From positions 1-5,942 of the forward strand of contig CALYVE010000125.1 in the NCBI GenBank assembly GCA_945492935.1: 5,942 nucleotides of DNA. Reading direction: 5' to 3'. Position 1 is the first letter of the stretch; every line of letters starts with the position of its first letter. Made by a program: the position numbers and the translations under genes. Source of the DNA: an uncultured Lachnospiraceae bacterium. GTDB taxonomy: Bacteria > Bacillota > Clostridia > Lachnospirales > Lachnospiraceae. Below, one piece after another: positions 1-5,808 of the stretch. The notes beneath the pieces were generated by a model. The model did no database searches. It worked only from the letters and a program-made list of their open reading frames with translations, and was not told where the DNA came from.

Positions 1-393
1 CGATAATGAGTCTTTACAATGATACATTAGCGCATTTACAAGTGTACCGGAATAATGTCCCGGCGCAGGATGAACAACCATTCCCTTTGGTTTGTTGATA
101 ACAATAATGTCATTATCCTCATAAATGATATCAAGCGCAATATTTTCTGCTGTTATCTCGATTTCTTCGGGCTTTGGCACACGAACTGTGATACAATCTC
201 CTGTTTTTAGCTTATAGCTTGCTTTTATTGGCTTATTTGCCACCTCAACTTCACCATTTACGATTAGTTTTTGAATAAAACCACGTGAGAAATCAGGTAA
301 AGCTTCAGATAAAACACGGTCGATGCGACTGCCGATATAGGATTTGTTATCCTCTGTAATTAATATTGAAATCGGTTCATCAAAGGAATCCAT
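1..393 (-). CDS. RluD-type (RluA family) 23S rRNA pseudouridine synthase, N-terminal part
   Basis: This is the first 131 residues of an enzyme that isomerises uridine to pseudouridine, most likely in large-subunit rRNA; the gene runs off the left edge. Residues about 22-70 form an S4 RNA-binding domain (SRIDRVLSEALPDFSRGFI is its start). From about residue 88 the catalytic domain begins with the family hallmark INKPKGMVVHPAPGH (99-113) followed by GTLVNAL. The catalytic HRLD motif would lie further on and is not in the window, so activity cannot be judged here. The start is ATG at 393, supported by AGGAG six bases upstream. The gene follows the kinase-like gene after 9 bases and is probably co-transcribed with it. 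Assignment to the RluA/RluD family is firm; the exact target uridines cannot be told from the sequence. Confidence 0.93.
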   Translation of the reverse strand, partial: MDSFDEPISILITEDNKSYIGSRIDRVLSEALPDFSRGFIQKLIVNGEVEVANKPIKASYKLKTGDCITVRVPKPEEIEITAENIALDIIYEDNDIIVINKPKGMVVHPAPGHYSGTLVNALMYHCKDSLS

Positions 394-399
394 AAATTG

Positions 400-404
400 C
401 TCCT
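400..404 (-). promoter_or_regulatory. Shine-Dalgarno site of the pseudouridine synthase, overlapping the upstream stop codon
   Basis: AGGAG lies six bases before the ATG at 393. Its first two bases are the last two of the TAG stop (405-403) of the kinase-like gene. A ribosome terminating on the upstream gene therefore covers the site, which suggests translational coupling. Confidence 0.75.
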
Positions 405-1020
405 ATTTGTTGATTTTTTCTATGTATGAAACAATATAATCTACCGTATCATCAATTGATAACAGACTACTGTTTACAAATAAGTCATAGCTTTCAAGTG
501 CGCCCCATTTTTGAGAGGTATAATAATTATAGTATGATGCTCTTCCCTTATCTTCCTTGGAAATTAATATTTTTGCTTTATCTTCATTAATATTAAAACG
601 GTTCGCAATCGTTTTGATACGTTCATCCATTGGCGCAAAAATAAAAGTACGGAACAGTTTTTCATTGTGACGGAGCGCGTAATCGGCACAACGACCAACG
701 ATTACACAAGGACCTTCATTTGCAATACTTTTTATCGTATCATAAGTTGCCTGAAAAGCCTGCTGGCTAAGATTCATTTGATATCCGCTGTTTGAATAGC
801 CATAATTATACGGATCCATAACAAGATTGTACAAGAAACTCTTATTCGGCTTCTCATCAAGATTTTTGAGTAAATTCTCGCTTAATCCACTTGCTTTGGC
901 TGCTTTCGTAAGCAATTCCTTATCATAAAACGGTATGTCAAAGCGTGCGGCTATTCGTTTACCAATCTCTCGTCCATTGCTTCCAAACTGTCTGCCTACT
1001 GTGATGATTTTCTTTTTCAT
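403..1020 (-). CDS. cytidylate kinase-like family protein
   Basis: This is a 205-residue cytosolic P-loop protein of the cytidylate-kinase-like (cytidylate_kin2) family. The members are presumed nucleotide kinases by homology to CMP kinase, but I know of no established substrate. The N-terminus shows a beta strand and an atypical P-loop, IITVGRQFGSNGREIG (residues 5-20), then FYDKELL (31-37), typical of the family. GPCVIVGRCADYAL (103-116) marks the second conserved strand, and YYNYYTSQKWG (153-163) with YDLFVNSSLL (168-177) is the family's C-terminal signature. The usual Walker A Lys-Ser/Thr is replaced by Arg-Glu (17-18), as I recall for this family. An in-frame ATG at 1062 would add 14 residues and overlap the patatin gene. 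I reject it because those bases contain a strong Shine-Dalgarno site for the ATG at 1020 and the family pattern begins right after that Met. The gene lies 16 bases after the patatin gene. Confidence 0.88.
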   Translation of the reverse strand: MKKKIITVGRQFGSNGREIGKRIAARFDIPFYDKELLTKAAKASGLSENLLKNLDEKPNKSFLYNLVMDPYNYGYSNSGYQMNLSQQAFQATYDTIKSIANEGPCVIVGRCADYALRHNEKLFRTFIFAPMDERIKTIANRFNINEDKAKILISKEDKGRASYYNYYTSQKWGALESYDLFVNSSLLSIDDTVDYIVSYIEKINK

Positions 1021-1025
1021 AAAAA

Positions 1026-1034
1026 CCCCTCCCC
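1026..1034 (-). promoter_or_regulatory. Shine-Dalgarno site that decides the kinase-like start
   Basis: GGGGAGGGG sits five bases before the ATG at 1020, with its GGAGG core seven bases away, in the 16-base gap after the patatin stop codon. It favours the start at 1020 over the in-frame ATG at 1062. Confidence 0.8.
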
Positions 1035-1036
1035 GC

Positions 1037-1957
1037 TTAATAATTTTCGTATTTCTTTGCAAGTTCCTCGAATTTACTGATATTTGTGTTGATGCGATTT
1101 GACGCCTGTTGGTATGTATGATTCACACGCAATTGCATTAAAATTTCGTTGTAGTCATTTGCAGCTAATATTGATTCCATCTTAATATAGGTTTCATCCG
1201 GGTGGAACTTTGTACGGATGGAACGAAGACCGTCTTTATACCCAAGCATTTCACGATATTCAATTGCATAATCCGTAAAGTTAATTGTACCTAGAATTGA
1301 ACTTCCGATATCCTGACTTGGATTAATTAAAATAAAATCAGCATCCGGCCATTTTGAAAAATCATATGTCCCACGGGATAAACCAATTACAATAAATTGA
1401 CGAATTCCTGCGTCATATAGCGGTTGAATTGGTGTATTATCGCAAATTCCACCGTCTCGATAGTAATTTCCGTCTATTTCTACGGCTTCATAGATGATTG
1501 GTAATGCCGTTGATGCCAGTAAAATCTTCTTAATCGTTTCTTCGTGATAATCTTGTAGCCGACGGTATTCAACCTCCATCGTCTCCTGTCCGGGAACGAT
1601 TTTTGCTATGGAATTATAGATAGTATATTTTCCGGATTTTATCTTTTCAAAGTCTATATATTTTGAAATCATGGAAAGCATTTCATCTCTTGAAAAATAA
1701 TATCTGTTTTGAGAAAGCATTTCGAGGTTGACATCAAATATAGTTTCCATCTCAATTTCTTCCCAAGCCTTATACATAAGCTCTATGTCTTCCATGGCAT
1801 ATAACATGGCATTTACAGCACCTATTGACGCTCCGGATATCGCTGTAACGTCATCTAACAACCCATTTTCAGCTAATGCTTTTAATACACCTACCTGATA
1901 GGCACCTTTGCCTCCTCCGCCTGATAATACAAGTCCAATCCCCTTTAATTCAACCAT
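1037..1957 (-). CDS. patatin-like phospholipase (RssA-type alpha/beta hydrolase)
   Basis: This 306-residue protein carries a complete patatin catalytic set, so it is probably an active lipid acyl hydrolase acting on membrane phospholipids or other acyl esters. The oxyanion-hole glycine motif GGGGKG is at residues 13-18. The nucleophile elbow GASIG is at 42-46 with catalytic Ser44, followed by AVNAMLYA. The dyad aspartate is Asp168 in YRDGGICDNTP. There is no signal peptide or obvious membrane helix, which fits a cytosolic or peripheral membrane enzyme. The C-terminal ~110 residues are not recognisable to me beyond the family's usual variable tail. The ATG at 1957 has AAAGGAG six bases upstream. 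The gene follows the VWA gene after 16 bases, so the patatin may work with, or be a client of, the MoxR-VWA pair; that link is inference from position only. The physiological substrate is unknown. Confidence 0.93.
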   Translation of the reverse strand: MVELKGIGLVLSGGGGKGAYQVGVLKALAENGLLDDVTAISGASIGAVNAMLYAMEDIELMYKAWEEIEMETIFDVNLEMLSQNRYYFSRDEMLSMISKYIDFEKIKSGKYTIYNSIAKIVPGQETMEVEYRRLQDYHEETIKKILLASTALPIIYEAVEIDGNYYRDGGICDNTPIQPLYDAGIRQFIVIGLSRGTYDFSKWPDADFILINPSQDIGSSILGTINFTDYAIEYREMLGYKDGLRSIRTKFHPDETYIKMESILAANDYNEILMQLRVNHTYQQASNRINTNISKFEELAKKYENY

Positions 1958-1963
1958 AAAACT

Positions 1964-1970
1964 CTCCTTT
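1964..1970 (-). promoter_or_regulatory. Shine-Dalgarno site of the patatin gene
   Basis: AAAGGAG with a six-base spacer precedes the ATG at 1957. It lies entirely in the short gap after the VWA stop codon and supports this start, which places the GGGGKG motif near the N-terminus as usual for patatins. Confidence 0.7.
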
Positions 1971-1973
1971 CGA

Positions 1974-3173
1974 TTAACGTGGTGCCATTAATTTCTTAAT
2001 GCCCGCTTTTAATCCATCAATCGTAAGTGGATACATATCATAAATCTCAGCAAGCGTACTCTCCGCTTCCATCCAGGATAAACTATTTAAGCTTCCATGA
2101 TATCGAGGATTAAGCCAAATAGCGCGTTTGTAACGGCTTCGAAACAGCTTATTCCATTCATAGCCACTCATACCGTCATTCGGACCACGATAATTTCCAT
2201 TAACGTCAAATAATTCCTCCGGTGCCATTTGAGCATCGCCAACGATAATAACCTTGTAATCCTTGTCGGTATGTCGAAACAGATAATCTAAGTCAACCCA
2301 GTTTCCAATATCGCATTCAGCATCCTTATAGACTTTGCTGTAAATACAGTTATGGAAATAATATGTTTTTACATCCTTAAAATGGTTTGCTTTGTGTACT
2401 GCCTGGAATAAGTCATTACACATCTCGGCAAATGGCATCATTGTACCACCGCAATCAAATAACAATAATAATTTTACGGAATTTTTGCGTGGTTTATCAA
2501 ATTCAAGCTTAAGATATCCGCCATTATTACATGTAGAATCAATTGTCTGATCCAAATCAAGCTCTGTCTTTGCTATATCAAGCTTTGATGAGTATTCACG
2601 AAGACGTCTGCATGTCACCTGAAATTGTCTGATATCAAGTGTTTTGTCATGACGGAAATCCCGGTATTTTCGTTCCCCAATCACCTGAAAGGCAGATTGC
2701 ATTCCGGATTGTCCGCCAACACGAAGGCCACCCGGATTTCGACCGCTATGACCAAATGCTGAACCGCCACTTGTTCCAATCCAATAATTACCACCGTTAT
2801 GCTCCGTATTCTGCTCCGTGACACGTTCACGAAACATACGCTTTGTCTCTGCCATATCACGTTTTACATCAAATTGATAGAGTTCTTTGTTGAGCCCGGA
2901 GGTGTCCATTTCGCCTTTTTCAAGAAATTTCATAATTATTTCCGGAACTTCATTGTCTTTTGATTGAATTTCCTGAAAATATTGTAAAAAAGCAGCATCA
3001 TATTTATCGTAATCGGATTCTGTTTTTACTAAAATCATACGACCGAGATAATATAGCTCATTGAGTGATGAATGGGCTAAATCATGTTCTAAGGCGTCCA
3101 AAAATGTAATCCATTCAGTTGTAGATACGTTGAGTCCTTTATCGCGACATACATACAAAAATTCTGTAAACAA
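1974..3173 (-). CDS. VWA domain-containing CoxE-like protein, partner of the MoxR ATPase
   Basis: This 399-residue protein resembles the CoxE-like/VWA family (COG3825 type) that is encoded next to MoxR ATPases and acts with them as a substrate adaptor or metal-dependent binding partner. The N-terminal helical region (FLYVCRDKGLNVSTTEWITF, from residue 5) is family-typical. A glycine-rich linker (about 126-157, including YWIGTSGGSAFGHSG) also matches the family pattern. The VWA domain covers about 230-390: LLLLFDCGGTM carries the metal site as Asp240-Cys-Gly-Gly-Thr244 instead of DxSxS. Then come YYFHNCIY (271-278) and VGDAQMAP (311-318) with Asp313. The start is TTG at 3173. An in-frame TAA lies directly upstream, so no longer start exists. 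AGAGGAG lies 10 bases upstream, inside the end of the ATPase gene, so coupled translation is likely. The client and function are unknown. Confidence 0.88.
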   Translation of the reverse strand: MFTEFLYVCRDKGLNVSTTEWITFLDALEHDLAHSSLNELYYLGRMILVKTESDYDKYDAAFLQYFQEIQSKDNEVPEIIMKFLEKGEMDTSGLNKELYQFDVKRDMAETKRMFRERVTEQNTEHNGGNYWIGTSGGSAFGHSGRNPGGLRVGGQSGMQSAFQVIGERKYRDFRHDKTLDIRQFQVTCRRLREYSSKLDIAKTELDLDQTIDSTCNNGGYLKLEFDKPRKNSVKLLLLFDCGGTMMPFAEMCNDLFQAVHKANHFKDVKTYYFHNCIYSKVYKDAECDIGNWVDLDYLFRHTDKDYKVIIVGDAQMAPEELFDVNGNYRGPNDGMSGYEWNKLFRSRYKRAIWLNPRYHGSLNSLSWMEAESTLAEIYDMYPLTIDGLKAGIKKLMAPR

Positions 3174-3992
3174 TTAATAAATACTCCTCTTTCTCACTGT
3201 CTCAAGGTCTTCATCTTTTTTGATTAACACACCAAGATATGGCAGTTTATCCTTGATTGTATCCGGATTGATTCCGCCAATATAAAGTGCATGCAACCAG
3301 TCGATAAGTTCCGATGTACTAGGTTTTTTCCGTACTTCCTTTAAATCACGAATCCAATAAAAGGTGTCCATCGCCTTTGCAAGTAAAGTCTCATCGAGAT
3401 TTTCAAAATGAACTTTGATAATCTCCTCCATCTCCTGTTTTTCAGGAAACTGAATATAGTGGAAAATACAACGTCGAAGGAACGCATCCGGAAGTTCTTT
3501 CTCCGCATTCGAAGTAATGATTACGATTGGACGTGTCTTAGCTTTTATTGTTTCCTTTGTCTCATGAATATAAAACTCCATACGGTCAAGCTCCCAGAGC
3601 AAATCATTCGGAAACTCGAGATCAGCCTTGTCAATTTCGTCAATCAGCAAAATTACCTGTTTTTCACTTTTGAAAGCTTCCCCAAGCTTACCAAGCTTAA
3701 TATAACGACTGATATCATCAACACCTTCTGCACCAAACTGACTATCATAAAGACGTTGAATTGTATCATAAACATAAAGACCATCCTGTGCCTTCGTAGT
3801 AGATTTAATATTCCAAATATATAGATCCATATCAAAAGCATCACTGATTGCCTGTGCAAGCATTGTTTTGCCTGTACCCGGCTCCCCCTTGATTAACAAA
3901 GGCTTTTCTAATGCTCTTGCAACATCGACCGCAGCCATAAGCTCAGGGGAAGCTACATATTGTTTCGAACCAACAAATTTTGTCTCTTGCAT
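3174..3992 (-). CDS. MoxR-family AAA+ ATPase
   Basis: This 272-residue AAA+ ATPase should form an oligomeric ring that remodels client proteins using ATP, usually with a VWA partner. Walker A is GEPGTGKT (36-43, Lys42) and Walker B is ILLIDEID (114-121, Asp118-Glu119). Sensor 1 is the Asn in IITSNAEKELPDAFLRRC (158-175), which also carries the likely arginine finger at Arg173/Arg174. KKPSTSELIDW (222-232) matches the MoxR C-terminal region that contacts nucleotide. Length is close to the usual 280-320. A longer reading from ATG at 4025 would add 11 residues and overlap proA. I chose ATG 3992 because AAGGAG lies six bases upstream and the family core starts there. It follows proA by 10 bases and abuts the VWA gene with no gap. 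Comparable pairs (CoxD/CoxE, CbbQ/CbbO, NorQ/NorD) mature specific enzymes; the client here is unknown. Confidence 0.93.
   Translation of the reverse strand: MQETKFVGSKQYVASPELMAAVDVARALEKPLLIKGEPGTGKTMLAQAISDAFDMDLYIWNIKSTTKAQDGLYVYDTIQRLYDSQFGAEGVDDISRYIKLGKLGEAFKSEKQVILLIDEIDKADLEFPNDLLWELDRMEFYIHETKETIKAKTRPIVIITSNAEKELPDAFLRRCIFHYIQFPEKQEMEEIIKVHFENLDETLLAKAMDTFYWIRDLKEVRKKPSTSELIDWLHALYIGGINPDTIKDKLPYLGVLIKKDEDLETVRKRSIY
3184..3190 (-). promoter_or_regulatory. Shine-Dalgarno site for the TTG start of the VWA gene
   Basis: AGAGGAG lies within the last codons of the ATPase gene, 10 bases before the TTG at 3173. The spacing is a little long and the start codon weak. Efficient translation may therefore depend on ribosomes that finish the ATPase at the TAA adjoining the TTG. 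Confidence 0.55.
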
Positions 3993-3998
3993 ATTATT

Positions 3999-4004
3999 CT
4001 CCTT
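3999..4004 (-). promoter_or_regulatory. Shine-Dalgarno site that decides the MoxR start, overlapping the proA stop
   Basis: AAGGAG is six bases before the ATG at 3992. Its two leading A bases belong to the TAA stop of proA (4005-4003). This arrangement favours ATG 3992 over the in-frame ATG at 4025 and suggests coupling to proA translation. Confidence 0.75.
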
Positions 4005-5241
4005 ATCTTGTCTGGCCTTGGCCATAAATAATGTATTTTGTAGATGTAAGCGCTAACAGACCCATAGGTCCTCTTGCGTGTAATTTTTGTGTGCTAATTC
4101 CGATTTCAGCACCGAATCCAAATTCAAATCCATCTGTAAATCTGGTGGAAGCATTTACGTATACACAGGCAGAATCAACTTCATTTAAAAATCTCTGTGC
4201 ATCTGCATAACTATCTGTAATGATTGCTTCCGAATGACCTGTGCTGTATTTATTAATATGCTCGATTGCTTCATCGATAGAATCAACGATCTTTGCAGAA
4301 ATAATTTTTGCAAGGTATTCGGTTCCGTAATCTTCTTCGGTAGCTGCATTTATATAAGAAGATAATGCCTGTGCCTGCTCATCGCCGCGAATTTCGCAAT
4401 CGTTCTCATGTAACATTTTGGCAATCAATGGTACTGCCCTGTCAGCAATATCTTTGTGAATGACCAATGATTCACATGCATTACATACGCCAAGCCGTTG
4501 AAATTTTGCATTTTCAATGATTGGAAGTGCCATATCAAGATTTGCATCCTTGTTGATAAAAATATGGCAGTTACCTGTACCGGTCTCAATAACAGGAATT
4601 GTTGCATTTTCTACAACAGTACGAATTAAGCCTGCTCCGCCACGTGGAATTAACAAATCAACGTATTTATTAAGCTTCATGAATTGTCTTGCAATCTCAC
4701 GATCGGTATTTTCAATTAAGGAAATCGCATCCGGTGTTACATTTACGGATGCAAGGGCTTGTTTTATTACTTTTACAAGTGCAATGTTGGAATGAATGCA
4801 ATCGCTTCCGCCACGTAAAATTACAGCATTGCTTGTTTTAAAGCAGAGTGAAAATCCGTCAACAGTTACGTTTGGTCTTGATTCATAAATAAAACCAATT
4901 ACGCCCATAGGTACACGTTTTTGACCAATAATAAGTCCGTTCGGACGTTGCTTCATCGATAATACCTCGCCGATAGGGTCATCGAGTGAAACAATCTGTC
5001 GAATTCCCTCTGCCATGTCGTCAAAACGCTCCTTTGTAAGACGTAAACGATCTAACAGACCTTCTGACATGTTGTTTGCAATAGCATTTTTCATATCAAT
5101 ATCATTTGCCTGTATAATTGAATCTGCGTTAGCGACAAGTGCGTCAGCAACTGCAAGTAAGGCATTATTTTTCTCTGTCTGTGTAAGTTTTGCAAGTGAT
5201 GAAGCAGCTTTTTTTGCTGCCATGCCAAGTTGATTTAGCAT
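4003..5241 (-). CDS. proA: gamma-glutamyl phosphate reductase (glutamate-5-semialdehyde dehydrogenase)
   Basis: This is the second enzyme of proline synthesis from glutamate: it reduces gamma-glutamyl phosphate to glutamate-5-semialdehyde with NADPH in the cytosol. The 412-residue length is normal for ProA. It has the aldehyde-dehydrogenase-fold landmarks expected of ProA. These are PMGVIGFIYESRPNVTVD (111-128), LRGGSD (142-147), LLIPRGGAGLI (196-206), ETGTGNCHIF (219-228), the catalytic cysteine region FQRLGVCNACESLV with Cys253, and the C-terminal signature GFGAEIGISTQKLHARGPMG (375-394). The ATG at 5241 has AAAGGGGA upstream, an imperfect but usable site. The kinase partner proB is not in the window; it could lie upstream of the right edge or elsewhere. 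The gene follows the folate gene after 15 bases and precedes the MoxR gene by 10. Nothing is broken or missing. Confidence 0.97.
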   Translation of the reverse strand: MLNQLGMAAKKAASSLAKLTQTEKNNALLAVADALVANADSIIQANDIDMKNAIANNMSEGLLDRLRLTKERFDDMAEGIRQIVSLDDPIGEVLSMKQRPNGLIIGQKRVPMGVIGFIYESRPNVTVDGFSLCFKTSNAVILRGGSDCIHSNIALVKVIKQALASVNVTPDAISLIENTDREIARQFMKLNKYVDLLIPRGGAGLIRTVVENATIPVIETGTGNCHIFINKDANLDMALPIIENAKFQRLGVCNACESLVIHKDIADRAVPLIAKMLHENDCEIRGDEQAQALSSYINAATEEDYGTEYLAKIISAKIVDSIDEAIEHINKYSTGHSEAIITDSYADAQRFLNEVDSACVYVNASTRFTDGFEFGFGAEIGISTQKLHARGPMGLLALTSTKYIIYGQGQTR

Positions 5242-5256
5242 ATTTTTGTCCCCTTT

Positions 5257-5808
5257 TTATGATATATAAAATATTCGTTGTTCCGTCAAAATAACATTCG
5301 GTCTTCTGTCATGTTGTTCATATGGAATCTCTTCTAAAACCTGATAATCATAACAAACCGCTAGATATTGACAATTCGGATATGCTTCCATATAGCGGTC
5401 ATAATACCCGCCACCATATCCGATTCTGTCACCGTTTATCGAAAAAACCGCCCCCGGTACAATAATAAGAGTATTGGGGTTCGGATATAATTTCGTAAGA
5501 TTATCCGGTTCTAAAATATGATATGCACCTTCAATGAGTGCAGTGTTTTTGTCAAAAAGAAAGAAATCCATTTTGTCAGAAAAAATACGCGGTAACCATA
5601 CAGTTTTATTGTTATTGTGAAGTATTGAAATAAGTTCTGACAGATTTACTTCATTTTGAATCGGCATATATAAGCATACGTCTGTTATATCTTCCAAAAA
5701 ATGATAATCAATAATTCTTTGACAAATCATTTTTGATAAACTGTCTACTTCACCTTGTGTCATACTTTTTCGTCGGGTTAAGATTGATTTGCGCATCTTT
5801 TTTTTCAT
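5257..5808 (-). CDS. 5-formyltetrahydrofolate cyclo-ligase (5,10-methenyltetrahydrofolate synthetase)
   Basis: This enzyme converts 5-formyltetrahydrofolate to 5,10-methenyltetrahydrofolate using ATP, returning an inactive folate to the one-carbon pool. The 183-residue length is typical. The basic N-terminus (KKKMRKSILTRRKSM) fits the family's Lys/Arg-rich ATP-binding start. VPGAVFSINGDRIGYGGGYY (117-136), continuing DRYM, contains the hallmark glycine-rich GYGGGYYDRY motif. The ending (EQHDRRPNVILTEQRIFYI) is also family-typical. The chosen ATG at 5808 overlaps the stop of the upstream gene as ATGA. No strong Shine-Dalgarno site sits at the ideal distance, so translation is probably coupled. 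A second Met at residue 5 (ATG at 5796) is a possible alternative. Codons 2-4 contain a run of eight A bases. Homologues go by YgfA in E. coli and YqgN in Bacillus. Confidence 0.94.
   Translation of the reverse strand: MKKKMRKSILTRRKSMTQGEVDSLSKMICQRIIDYHFLEDITDVCLYMPIQNEVNLSELISILHNNNKTVWLPRIFSDKMDFFLFDKNTALIEGAYHILEPDNLTKLYPNPNTLIIVPGAVFSINGDRIGYGGGYYDRYMEAYPNCQYLAVCYDYQVLEEIPYEQHDRRPNVILTEQRIFYIS

Noticed and set aside
1021..1062. Extended N-terminus for the kinase-like protein from ATG 1062
   Set aside because: It would overlap the end of the patatin gene, and its extra codons include the strong GGGGAGGGG ribosome-binding site of the better start at 1020.
2639..2821. Plus-strand 60-codon frame opposite the VWA gene
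   Set aside because: It is antisense to the conserved glycine-rich linker, has no recognisable motif, and its open length follows from the codons of the real gene.
3674..3698. Three AAGCTT hexamers spaced about ten bases apart
   Set aside because: They encode the repeated Lys-Leu-Gly and Glu-Ala-Phe stretch of the ATPase (LGKLGEAF), which is family-typical. This is coding repetition, not an operator array.
3408..3824. Plus-strand open frame of 138 codons opposite the MoxR gene
   Set aside because: It lies wholly antisense to a gene with complete AAA+ motifs, is low-complexity (rich in Asn, Ile, Leu, Phe), and resembles no family I know. It is a shadow of the minus-strand gene.
4474..4485. 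CxxC (Cys253, Cys256) at the ProA active site as a possible metal or redox motif
   Set aside because: Only Cys253 is the expected catalytic residue. A second cysteine three residues on is, as I recall, common in Bacillota ProA proteins, so nothing special is implied.
4517..5233. Plus-strand frames opposite proA (4517-4795 and 5015-5233)
   Set aside because: Both are fully contained in the intact proA gene on the other strand and encode no recognisable domain.
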